A stretch of 8,121 nucleotides of DNA from JAFAVN01 sp036378375 (GCA_036378375.1 DASUWQ010000490.1:1-8121); one strand, 5' to 3'. Positions 1-6,398 are shown, counted from the first letter of the stretch. Numbers and translations: made by a program. The notes: generated by a model from the letters alone, not told the origin.

Positions 1-1733
1 GCCGCAAGTTCGGCGCGCTCAAGTTCGGCTAGGAATTCCCCGGCCGATCGGAAACGGGTCGCCTCGAGTATCCCCGGACGTAAAACGGCGTTCCCAGCCT
101 CGGAAAGAGCCGGAACCGGCGCAAATCTGGCTGGAGCGCCGGCCGCGGGCTCAGCGTAGTGAGAAACCCCGCCCAACAATTCATAAATTAATTGAGCCAA
201 CGGTCCCACTGGGTTTTTCACCAAATCCGAGGCGCCCGACGGTCGAACCAAAGTCTCGGTCGGCTCCGGCACCTTCGAGCCCTGAATACCAGCAGTCGCT
301 AAGGAGTCCACCTTAACCACGAATGGAGGCCAGGTCTCCACGGGCGCCTTTCGGAGTGCGTCGAGATCTTCGTCCGCATGAGCCGGTTCTATCTTGATAT
401 CCCCGACAGCAACCGAGCCGAGTAACAGTTCTCGATCGGCTAAAAAATCGAGTAACTTGGCCAACGACTGCACCAAACGAAAGGTCTCGGGCCAGCGTAA
501 TTCTCCGCGAGAACGCAACAGCTCCAGAAACGTGAATCCGCGAGTCCATTCGCTGACCAGCAAAAGCCCGCAATCGGTCGGTTCCAGCCCGTAGACCGCA
601 GTTAAGTTTGGATGATGAACATTGCGCAGTTTAGCAACTTCGGCACGAAGAGTCTCCGATTGCTGCCCATCGTACACACCTGCCGTAAATGGCTTAAGAC
701 CTACCAGCCGGTTCGTCTGCAGGTCTTTTGCCTTGAACAGACCCGACGGCAATCGCTCTAGAATTTCGTAGCGGTTCGAGATGATTTGGCCAGTTGTGTA
801 ACCACGCGAGTTCCCGCCCGCCAAAGTCGCAGCCGGATCCGTCGCAGTTATGACCCCGGAGAGATCCCTGCTCTCCGAATCTGTCAGCATTTCATCGAGA
901 GCCTGCTTGAGCTCAACGGCAGCCTGGAACCGATCTTCTGCTCTCTTAGCCAACATTCGCCGAAGTAGCTCCCCTACCCTGGGGTTAAACGAACGCAGAG
1001 TATCCTCTGACAATTCTGTTCCCAGATGCTGATGAATCACACTGGCCACCGACCCCTCAAAAGGCGGTCGTCCCAATAGCATGTACCAAAGGGTTGCTCC
1101 CAGTGAGTAGATGTCGGAACGCCCATCGATTTCACGTTCTTCGAGTTGTTCAGGACTGGCGAAATGGGGGGTACCAACGAAACCACCTAAAGTTACTGTG
1201 ACCGATTTGTCCGAAGACGATCCCACTGATTTGGCCAATCCGAAGTCGATGACTTTGACTAGGAGATGTTCCTCCTCTGGTTCATTAACCAGCATGATGT
1301 TCGACGGCTTGATATCGCGGTGGACAAGCTTCTGACGCTCAGCAGCAACCAGAGCACGTGCCACCTGGCGGGCGACACGTAATGCTTGCTCCGCTGAAAA
1401 TGGCCCTTCGCGGCGTATCCGGCTCTCGACGGTTTCGCCGTCCACGTATTCCATGACGTAGAAGAAACCGTCTCCCGAGTTGCCCAGGTGAAATACGGTA
1501 GCAACATTTGGATGCCGAAGCTGAGCCGCCGCGCGAGCTTCCCGAACAAAACGTTGGCGAGCGGTATCAGAGGAAAGAAATTGTGGATTGATGACCTTAA
1601 GCGCGACATCGCACCTGAGGTTGGTATCGAATGCCTTGTAAGTCACCCCCATGGCCCCGCGGCCCAGTTCCCAAGGGCTCCCGTCAGGATGATTCAGCAC
1701 CTGGAAGTGCTCGAACTTCTCAGCTTCAGGCAT
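1..1733 (-). CDS. Ser/Thr protein kinase with a second, degenerate kinase domain (partial, C-terminus off the left edge)
   Basis: An unbroken minus-strand frame of 577 codons runs from ATG at 1733 to the left edge with no stop. Residues about 18-282 form a complete Hanks-type (PKN/PknB-like) kinase domain: glycine loop GRGAMG (24-29), ATP lysine K46 in VALKVI, catalytic loop HRDIKPSN (138-145), metal-binding DFG (163-165), activation-segment end SPE (193-195). It should phosphorylate Ser/Thr of unknown substrates in the cytoplasm. After a linker, residues about 321-573 repeat the same fold in decayed form: YEILERLPSG and GLKPF (K347) match the N-lobe. The HRD motif is absent, DFG is replaced by D476-S477-L478, and the helix resembling the first domain's YSLGATLWYMLLG is retained (about 509-521). 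This second half is best read as a pseudokinase. No membrane segment is seen up to residue 577, but sensor domains or TM helices may lie beyond the edge. No strong Shine-Dalgarno precedes the start; an AGG lies about 17 nt upstream. The start fits the MPEAEKF-type N-terminus I associate with verrucomicrobial kinases. Confidence 0.95.
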   Translation of the reverse strand, partial: MPEAEKFEHFQVLNHPDGSPWELGRGAMGVTYKAFDTNLRCDVALKVINPQFLSSDTARQRFVREARAAAQLRHPNVATVFHLGNSGDGFFYVMEYVDGETVESRIRREGPFSAEQALRVARQVARALVAAERQKLVHRDIKPSNIMLVNEPEEEHLLVKVIDFGLAKSVGSSSDKSVTVTLGGFVGTPHFASPEQLEEREIDGRSDIYSLGATLWYMLLGRPPFEGSVASVIHQHLGTELSEDTLRSFNPRVGELLRRMLAKRAEDRFQAAVELKQALDEMLTDSESRDLSGVITATDPAATLAGGNSRGYTTGQIISNRYEILERLPSGLFKAKDLQTNRLVGLKPFTAGVYDGQQSETLRAEVAKLRNVHHPNLTAVYGLEPTDCGLLLVSEWTRGFTFLELLRSRGELRWPETFRLVQSLAKLLDFLADRELLLGSVAVGDIKIEPAHADEDLDALRKAPVETWPPFVVKVDSLATAGIQGSKVPEPTETLVRPSGASDLVKNPVGPLAQLIYELLGGVSHYAEPAAGAPARFAPVPALSEAGNAVLRPGILEATRFRSAGEFLAELERAELA

Positions 1734-1850
1734 GGCCAGTGAACGATATTCCTAGAGACCATCTTCGCAAATGGCGGCAGCAGGCTCGTCGCACGTTTCA
1801 CAAACAGCTACAAACCCATAGACTTAGAGCCACAGCGAAAGACCGCATTA

Positions 1851-1993
1851 CTCCAACCCTCCGATACTCCAACGCCCCACTCGCCAGGATTCGAGGACAG
1901 CTTGCCCGACGTAGCCTCCCCTCTTGTCCGACCTAGCTTCCCAAGTTTCCGACGAAGGGGCGAAGTCGGGAGAACGACGACGAGTACGAGAAC
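1851..1993. repeat. Two short degenerate tandem repeats in the kinase/lipoprotein gap
   Basis: The 268-bp gap between the lipoprotein stop and the kinase start has no gene. It contains three 8-bp units (CTCCAACC, CTCCGATA, CTCCAACG at 1851-1874) and four 6-bp units of pattern GANNAC (GAGAAC, GACGAC, GAGTAC, GAGAAC at 1970-1993). These are low-copy, slippage-type repeats with no clear function. No strong promoter or terminator was recognised in this gap. Confidence 0.5.
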
Positions 1994-2001
1994 GAAGGGC
2001 T

Positions 2002-2466
2002 TCATTCAGGCTTATCGATGTACAAACGATTGGGATCGGTGGCATTCGGGTCTCGAAAAATTTGGGGTGGATTACCGGAGATGACCTGATACCCGGTCAA
2101 AACAAACTCGGGATAAAAGCGATTTGAAGCCGGTTCGTACACCGTTTGCCCGGAGAAATAACCTTTCAACCGATACTCAGTATTGTTGTCGGAGCCGATG
2201 GCATTCGCCGCGCGGTCAGGTGCTAAGGTCTTCTGTTCGTTCAGCATGACTAACTGCGCCTGGCTCCAAGGCTGCTGAGGTTTCCGTATGTAACCCCAGA
2301 AGAAATAGTTTCGCCGATACAAACGTCGGCCAATAAAGTAATCGCCCGGCTGTTCCGCCGCGATACTTTGCGCTAACACCGCCTGTCGAGCAGCAAACTG
2401 GTCTTCAGCACATCCGGCTAGAAAAAGAGTGGCAAGAAAGGTTATCGCTAGGGAAACACGGCTCAT
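2002..2466 (-). CDS. Small lipoprotein of unknown function
   Basis: A 154-residue protein starting at ATG 2466. The N-terminus MSRVSLAITFLATLFLAGC is a textbook type II (lipoprotein) signal: a short basic start, a hydrophobic core, and lipobox L-A-G-C with the lipidated cysteine at residue 19. The mature part of about 136 residues is soluble-looking, with aromatic-rich stretches (YRRNYFFWGYIRKP; YFSGQTVYEP) and no further membrane segment. Residue D21 at +2 of the mature protein would favour inner-membrane retention under the E. coli rule, which may not hold here. The start at 2466 is preferred over an in-frame ATG at 2490: it gives a normal signal peptide and has AGGA 5 nt upstream, whereas the upstream ATG lies inside an inverted repeat. 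I do not recognise the family. It is co-directional with mntR, but a 354-bp gap filled by a repeat element makes an operon unlikely. Confidence 0.75.
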   Translation of the reverse strand: MSRVSLAITFLATLFLAGCAEDQFAARQAVLAQSIAAEQPGDYFIGRRLYRRNYFFWGYIRKPQQPWSQAQLVMLNEQKTLAPDRAANAIGSDNNTEYRLKGYFSGQTVYEPASNRFYPEFVLTGYQVISGNPPQIFRDPNATDPNRLYIDKPE

Positions 2467-2482
2467 GTTGGTCCTGTTGCAT

Positions 2483-2782
2483 CGAGTCATAAGTAGGAGG
2501 CGTAACGTCTAGCGCCCGCGGGATCAGTTGGCTGATTTTCAAGGCGCGAACGACGAGCATATCTAAAACTGATAGGTAAGGAGTGAGCAACGCCGAAAAT
2601 CAGCCAACTGGCCACGGGCCGAATGGTTGGCTTGAAAAGGGTCCGTCTGCTTCCGCAGCCGCGGGATTCGTCATGTATCGACGCCGGATATGCTCCTCAC
2701 TAGTGTCAGTCCGCTCGGATCGCCTCGCGTCCAGACCCGTTTAAGGCCAAGCGGCCGCGGCGGACCTCCTACTTATGACTCG
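2483..2782. repeat. 300-bp element with 18-bp perfect terminal inverted repeats and a nested 16-bp inverted repeat
   Basis: CGAGTCATAAGTAGGAGG at 2483-2500 recurs perfectly inverted at 2765-2782. Inside, CAGTTGGCTGATTTTC (2525-2540) recurs perfectly inverted at 2595-2610, followed inward by GGCG on both arms after a small bulge, so the left part can fold into a long hairpin. No credible ORF lies inside. The whole resembles a MITE- or REP/BIME-like interspersed element. No target-site duplication was found. The left end stops 16 bp before the lipoprotein ATG and the right end is 38 bp past the mntR stop. That it is mobile is inference from structure only. Confidence 0.7.
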
Positions 2783-2820
2783 GCGCACTGCACTTATTCA
2801 CCAAATCGCTAACGGGCAAA

Positions 2821-3258
2821 TCAATTGCCGTGCGCTTGATGTTTTATCTGAGCCAAAAGATCCGGTTTTTCTTGTAGAGCCGAGACCAAGGCCTCGATTG
2901 CCCGTAGCGTCTGTGGACTGATATGGTGTTCCATCCCTTCCACGTCGTGATAAATGACTTCCTCGTCGATCCCGAGCATCCTTAGAAAATCGGTCAGCAA
3001 TTGATGCCGCTGCATGATGTTCCGAGCCAAGGTCTCCCCGGCGGTCGTTAAAACGAGCCCGCGATATTTCTCGTACTTGAGGAGGCCTTCCGAATCGAGG
3101 CGCTGTACCATGTTCGTCACGCTAGCCTGAGAAATCTTAAGCCCCAGGGCGATATCGGCGACGCGGGCATATCCCTTCGTATTGATCAAGTCGAGGATTT
3201 GCTCAAGGTAGTCCTCGACGGTCGAAGACCTCGCCACCGGAGCCGAATTTTCGGGCAT
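2821..3258 (-). CDS. mntR: Manganese-dependent transcriptional repressor MntR (DtxR family)
   Basis: A 145-residue protein closely resembling Bacillus subtilis MntR (about 142 aa) throughout. An N-terminal winged helix-turn-helix (about 12-72, including ARVADIALGLKISQASVTNM and YEKYRGLVLT) is followed by the metal-binding/dimerisation domain (about 73-140). All MntR metal ligands are present with an offset of 8: D16, E19, H85, E107, E110 and H111, the last three in VEGMEHH. There is no C-terminal SH3-like domain, as expected for MntR rather than DtxR/IdeR. With Mn(II) bound it should repress manganese importers; no mntH or mntABC lies in the window, so its targets are elsewhere. The ATG is the only plausible start and lacks a good Shine-Dalgarno. 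A sigma-70-like promoter ends 8 nt upstream, pointing to a leaderless transcript, and a palindrome overlapping -10 and ATG suggests autoregulation. The neighbours do not share an obvious role. Confidence 0.95.
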   Translation of the reverse strand: MPENSAPVARSSTVEDYLEQILDLINTKGYARVADIALGLKISQASVTNMVQRLDSEGLLKYEKYRGLVLTTAGETLARNIMQRHQLLTDFLRMLGIDEEVIYHDVEGMEHHISPQTLRAIEALVSALQEKPDLLAQIKHQAHGN

Positions 3259-3273
3259 ATTAGTCGATTATGC
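3255..3273. promoter_or_regulatory. Imperfect palindrome over the mntR -10 and start codon (candidate operator)
   Basis: GCATATTAGTCGATTATGC is a 19-bp imperfect palindrome around T3264, with 7 of 9 pairs complementary and perfect outer arms GCATA/TATGC. It covers the -10 hexamer and the start codon of mntR. DtxR-family repressors bind palindromes of about this size, so an autoregulatory site is plausible. It does not closely match the B. subtilis MntR box, so the assignment is inference. Confidence 0.35.
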
Positions 3274-3295
3274 TCTCGGGCAACATGGGTTGCAA
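3267..3295 (-). promoter_or_regulatory. Sigma-70-like promoter of mntR
   Basis: Read on the minus strand: TTGCAA (3290-3295, 4/6 to TTGACA), a 17-bp spacer, then CATAAT (3267-3272, 5/6 to TATAAT). The ATG follows the -10 by only 8 nt, so transcription would begin at or next to the start codon. This agrees with the missing Shine-Dalgarno. Confidence 0.6.
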
Positions 3296-3298
3296 GAC

Positions 3299-3407
3299 TG
3301 CGAAATGGCGAATGGGGCGAAGCGGCGGTCGGTCGAATGGGCGAAACAGCGATTGGGCGAATAGGCGATCCGGCGAATGGGCGATTGGGCGATTGGACGA
3401 ATAAGCG
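3299..3407. repeat. Degenerate 7-bp tandem repeat array (GGCGAAT/GGCGATT)
   Basis: About 110 bp made largely of the heptamer GGCGAAT or GGCGATT and close variants; the clearest in-phase run is at 3372-3404. It begins 4 bp upstream of the mntR -35 box and ends in the next repeat family. Because 7 is not a multiple of 3, apparent ORFs across it cycle through all frames and are not genes. Slippage-prone repeats of this kind can vary in length between strains. Confidence 0.75.
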
Positions 3408-3491
3408 CGAAGCGCTTTGTCCCGAAGGGACGAAAGGACTTTTGCCGCGAAGCGGCTACACAGAACAGCCCAGAGTTTTAACCCTGGGTTA
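3404..3491 (+). repeat. Hairpin-string repeat, copy 1
   Basis: Four mini-hairpins, each a 5-bp perfect stem with a 3-nt loop: AGCGC-GAA-GCGCT (3404-3416), GTCCC-GAA-GGGAC (3419-3431), GCCGC-GAA-GCGGC (3444-3456) and TAACC-CTG-GGTTA (3479-3491). A 26-bp block at 3446-3471 recurs perfectly inverted at 3673-3698 in copy 2. The unit resembles non-coding repeats I associate with verrucomicrobial and related genomes (from memory, unverified). No coding role is supported. Confidence 0.7.
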
Positions 3492-3651
3492 CGCATAGAG
3501 CAGATCCGACCTGAAAGTGTCGGCCGAGGTGCGTCTTTAGGTTCTTCAGCGTGTTGTTCCACCCGCGTGCCCAAAATCGGGTGCCACTTTTACTCCTTCG
3601 TCCCGCATTCCCGAACTACGGTGGACAGGCAGGGATCTTTCACCAACCACC

Positions 3652-3735
3652 TAACCCACGGTTAAAGCCCCGGGGCTGTTCTGTGTAGCCGCTTCGCGAC
3701 GCACTCCGACGGGCCCCTGCGGGACAAGAGCTTGC
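3652..3735 (-). repeat. Hairpin-string repeat, copy 2 (inverted relative to copy 1)
   Basis: Read on the minus strand this is a diverged copy of the unit at 3404-3491 in the same order: GTCCC-GCA-GGGGC (3713-3725), GTCGC-GAA-GCGGC (3688-3700) and TAACC-GTG-GGTTA (3652-3664). The first hairpin of the unit has decayed. Substitutions keep pairing, with G-U wobbles or loop-only changes. It lies about 30 bp past the stop of the chain-length-factor-like gene, so its RNA hairpins could act at that mRNA's 3' end. The 160 bp between the two copies (3492-3651) shows no gene or motif I recognise. Confidence 0.65.
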
Positions 3736-3765
3736 GCACCCTTTCGCCGGCTCGCCGTTTCGCCC

Positions 3766-4899
3766 CTACCGTCCCACCAGCGCTGCGTTCACTTGCTGAT
3801 TGAATCCGACGCTGGTGATCAAGACTTCATCCCCGCGGATCTCGGTGACCGATCGCGACACCGTCTGCAGCCGTTGTCCAGCATGCAAAGTTGGCGGCAA
3901 TTTCTGTTGTTCGAGCGCGAACTTCGCCAAAACCAGCTGCAGCACTGCGCTCGCGCCCAATGAATCTCCAATGGCAGGCTTGTGAGCATAAACCGGCACC
4001 GAATCAAAACCGGACGCGAACACGGCTTCTTCCACTCGATCCGCAAAGGTCCCATTTGCACTGGAAAGAATACCGGCCGGTGTACACCCATTGCATACTT
4101 GAGCCGTCAGCTTCGCCAGCGCAGCAGGAGCTTCTTTCTGGGAAAAAAAAGGCAAGCCAGCAGAGGTTCCCAGGAGACGCAGCGAACCCGAACGGCTTAA
4201 CACTACGGCTGCGGCGCTCTCGGCTAAGATTGTGCCTTTGCTGAGTCCAAACACTGGGAATGAGGATTGTTTGCTGGCCATACGCCAAGTGGCAAATCCG
4301 TCTGCCAAGACCCAATCCGCCTCTTCTGCCCCAACCACGACACAAAACGGAAGAGTCGGATCGATGGCCAGAAGTTGGGATGCGAAATTGAGCGCCGACA
4401 ACCCAACCGAAGAATCTCCCACCAAGGTATAATCGCGGCCGTCGATCTTCAGCAGCGCTGCGAGATGGCTAGCCGGAGCATTGTAGACGGTCTCCGGGAA
4501 AAGGAGTGGGCTGGCGACATTTGCGCCTTCCGTGAGCACTTCGTGATAGAAACGGCGGGTATAAGCAACTCCGCCACAGGCAATGGCGAAGACGATCGCT
4601 CCCCGGCTTGCTTCTTCTGCGGGGATTCCCGCATCGGATAACGCGGCTAGCCCCGCACTAACCCCGAGCAGGGAGATTTCACCGGAGCGCCGCAGCCGAG
4701 GCTGGCGTCCGGCGGCAGTAGTAAACTTTGCCGGTACCGCACTATAATAATAGGAACGTCCGCCGAGTCCCTTCGGCAACAGCTGGCGAACTGCTTCAGT
4801 GCCTCGGATCAGTTCATCCCAAGTCTGCTTGGCATCTGCGCCAATCGGCGTAACCGCACCAACTCCTTGAATACAGAATTTAAGATCCGCAGATTTCAC
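3766..4899 (-). CDS. Non-catalytic beta-ketoacyl synthase homologue (chain-length-factor-like)
   Basis: A 377-residue thiolase-fold protein aligning over its full length with the ketosynthase encoded just upstream, but lacking the catalytic triad. The active-site Cys is S163 (in VGDSSVG), the first His is N282 (in SANGTF), and the second His is D312 (in IGDSLG). The lysine of that region is kept (K307), and the C-terminal GFGG becomes GFNQ. This pattern fits a chain length factor: the inactive partner in KS/CLF heterodimers of type II polyketide, aryl polyene and related pathways, where it shapes the elongation tunnel. The start is GTG at 4899, the only candidate because a stop lies two codons further upstream. 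It has no Shine-Dalgarno, and codons 2-8 are formed by the end of a repeat element. The gene follows the ketosynthase by 166 bp, probably co-transcribed unless the element interferes. The product of the pathway is unknown, and decay of an ordinary FabF copy is less likely given the intact frame. Confidence 0.9.
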   Translation of the reverse strand: MKSADLKFCIQGVGAVTPIGADAKQTWDELIRGTEAVRQLLPKGLGGRSYYYSAVPAKFTTAAGRQPRLRRSGEISLLGVSAGLAALSDAGIPAEEASRGAIVFAIACGGVAYTRRFYHEVLTEGANVASPLLFPETVYNAPASHLAALLKIDGRDYTLVGDSSVGLSALNFASQLLAIDPTLPFCVVVGAEEADWVLADGFATWRMASKQSSFPVFGLSKGTILAESAAAVVLSRSGSLRLLGTSAGLPFFSQKEAPAALAKLTAQVCNGCTPAGILSSANGTFADRVEEAVFASGFDSVPVYAHKPAIGDSLGASAVLQLVLAKFALEQQKLPPTLHAGQRLQTVSRSVTEIRGDEVLITSVGFNQQVNAALVGR

Positions 4900-5041
4900 A
4901 AATTACGCAGATTTCGTTTTAGGTCTGATACGTCGAAACGCAAAAACAGATCTTTCCGGAGGATGCGGTTTCCTTTGCCACGGGCTGGAGTCTCGAGAAA
5001 TCATAATCTGCCCAATCTGAGTAATCTGCAGATCTTAAATT
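4877..5041. repeat. 165-bp inverted-repeat element between the two ketosynthase genes, overlapping the 5' end of the second
   Basis: The outer 37 bp at each end (4877-4913 and 5005-5041) are inverted copies with 31/37 identity and no gaps; the outermost 19 bp (AATTTAAGATCYGCAGATT) differ at one position. Each arm consists of three 9-bp units AATCTGNNN followed by ATCTTAAATT. The middle 91 bp has no ORF. The element fills nearly the whole 166-bp spacer. Its left end supplies codons 2-8 of the chain-length-factor-like gene, with the GTG also inside the arm. No target-site duplication is visible. MITE-like mobility is inference. Confidence 0.75.
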
Positions 5042-5065
5042 TGGGGCTCGGGTAGAACGGGGAAA

Positions 5066-6262
5066 TCAGGCTGCCTGAAGCACGAGGGTCGCATTAGCGC
5101 CACCGAAGCCGAAAGAGTTTGAGACTACCCGCCGGATCTTGGCCGGCTCTTCCGCGTTGCCGATCACCCGAAACGTCCAATCCGGTTCCGGTTGGCGGAA
5201 GTTGATATTCGGCGGGATAAACTGATGGAGTATCGCCAGCACACTGAAAACGGCCTCAATGGCCCCGGCGCCCCCCAAAGCGTGGCCCATCATCGATTTT
5301 GTCGAACTGATGGCAACACCAGGCATCAGTTCCGAGATTGCTTTTCCTTCCGTGGCATCGTTGAAGACGGTGGCGGTTCCATGTGCGTTCACATAATCGA
5401 CCGAGGCCGGATCGAGCTGGGCGTCGGTTAACGCTCTTTCCATCGCCAGTTTTGGGCCGACGCCGGAAGGATCGGGTTGCGTCAGATGATAGTTATCGGT
5501 GGAGACACCATAACCGACGATCTCACCTAACACGGTGGCGCGGCGCGCAGCGGCAGCTTTCTCCGATTCGAGCGTTAGCAGCGCCGCTCCTTCACCCAGC
5601 ACCAAGCCATTCCGGTCCCGATCAAACGGCCGGATCCTGTCCGGAGTGGCCGCCTGAAGCGAATCGAACCCGGTAAACACAAGTTCGGATATTGGGTCGT
5701 AACCACCACACATAACCGAGTCATAGAGGCCGGCCCGGATCAATTGGAAGGCATGACCAATCGCATTGGTGCCGGAGGCGCAAGCGTTGGAAATAATCTG
5801 CGCCGGAATCCGCCAGCCGAATTTCGCCTGAACATCCAAAACCGGCTTTTGGGCCATATAGTTCGCCACCGCCTGGGCAGCGCCGCCCCGGCTGGCTGGT
5901 TCGAACAACGAACGGTAGAAGCGTTCTCCGTTGGACATCCCACCGCTGGAGGTGGCAATCACCACGATTTCCGGAGAGAATTCGCCCGCGGTGCGGACCG
6001 CCTCCCGCGTTGCTTGCAGCATCATCAAAGAGCTACGATCCAGACGCCGGTCCTTTCGGGTCATCGACTCTTTCAACCATTCATCGGCTACCTGACCCGC
6101 AGTGCGGCATCGCGTCTTAGAGACATCGAATGCCGTAACCGGAGAAACACAATCCCTGCCCTTCAGCAGGCTCTCCAGATTCTCCGCGTTATCGCCACCT
6201 AAAGGCGACACGATCCCGTACCCGGTGATGAAAACCCGCTGCATTTTGGCGTTATAAGACAT
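5066..6262 (-). CDS. Active FabF-type beta-ketoacyl-ACP synthase (ketosynthase of a KS/CLF pair)
   Basis: A 398-residue KAS II-like enzyme that condenses an acyl-primed active-site cysteine with malonyl-ACP in the cytoplasm. All catalytic residues are present: C161 in NACASGTNA, H294 in NAHGTAT, K322 and H327 in TKSMMGHALGGAGA, and the C-terminal GFGGANA loop (385-391). The length is close to the 410-420 aa of housekeeping FabF. The start is ATG 6262; an in-frame ATG at 6244 (MQRVFITG) gives an N-terminus closer to family norm. Neither has a visible Shine-Dalgarno, so the choice is open. The next gene downstream on the same strand is its inactive homologue, which argues for a specialised elongating heterodimer rather than housekeeping FabF. 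No ACP, ketoreductase or malonyltransferase gene lies in the window. A REP-like inverted pair lies 65 bp upstream of the start. Confidence 0.93.
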   Translation of the reverse strand: MSYNAKMQRVFITGYGIVSPLGGDNAENLESLLKGRDCVSPVTAFDVSKTRCRTAGQVADEWLKESMTRKDRRLDRSSLMMLQATREAVRTAGEFSPEIVVIATSSGGMSNGERFYRSLFEPASRGGAAQAVANYMAQKPVLDVQAKFGWRIPAQIISNACASGTNAIGHAFQLIRAGLYDSVMCGGYDPISELVFTGFDSLQAATPDRIRPFDRDRNGLVLGEGAALLTLESEKAAAARRATVLGEIVGYGVSTDNYHLTQPDPSGVGPKLAMERALTDAQLDPASVDYVNAHGTATVFNDATEGKAISELMPGVAISSTKSMMGHALGGAGAIEAVFSVLAILHQFIPPNINFRQPEPDWTFRVIGNAEEPAKIRRVVSNSFGFGGANATLVLQAA

Positions 6263-6326
6263 CGGTCATACTAAACTAAACTCGTACATCACCGCGGGAA
6301 CTCAAACAACGCCGGAACGGGAACGG

Positions 6327-6398
6327 TAGGGACGAGCTCCCGCTCGTCCGTCTTGACTGCCGGTCCCTGAAATCCGGGGGAGCGAGAGCTGGTCCCTA
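6327..6398. repeat. REP-like inverted pair upstream of the ketosynthase gene
   Basis: TAGGGACGAGCTCCCGCTC at 6327-6345 recurs inverted at 6380-6398 with 17/19 identity. The first copy also forms its own perfect hairpin, GGACGAGC-TCCC-GCTCGTCC (6330-6349). The paired arrangement about 34 bp apart is like a BIME. It sits 65-136 bp upstream of the ketosynthase ATG, in the likely promoter or leader region. Confidence 0.6.

Noticed and set aside
2467..2490. Upstream ATG (2490) extending the lipoprotein by eight residues
   Set aside because: It would place MTRCNRTN before a complete signal peptide and lies inside the 18-bp terminal repeat; ATG 2466 has AGGA at proper spacing.
2483..2782. Intact insertion sequence
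   Set aside because: Terminal inverted repeats are present but no transposase frame or target-site duplication is visible.
3299..3407. CRISPR array
   Set aside because: Units are 7 bp, contiguous and degenerate, without spacers; no cas gene is present.
3199..3574. Overlapping frames on both strands across the repeat region upstream of mntR
   Set aside because: Their predicted proteins are translations of the 7-bp array and the hairpin-string repeat, not gene-like, and one overlaps mntR.
5066..6262. Naming the ketosynthase fabF
   Set aside because: It is paired with an inactive homologue and lacks fatty-acid synthesis neighbours, so a housekeeping role is not supported.
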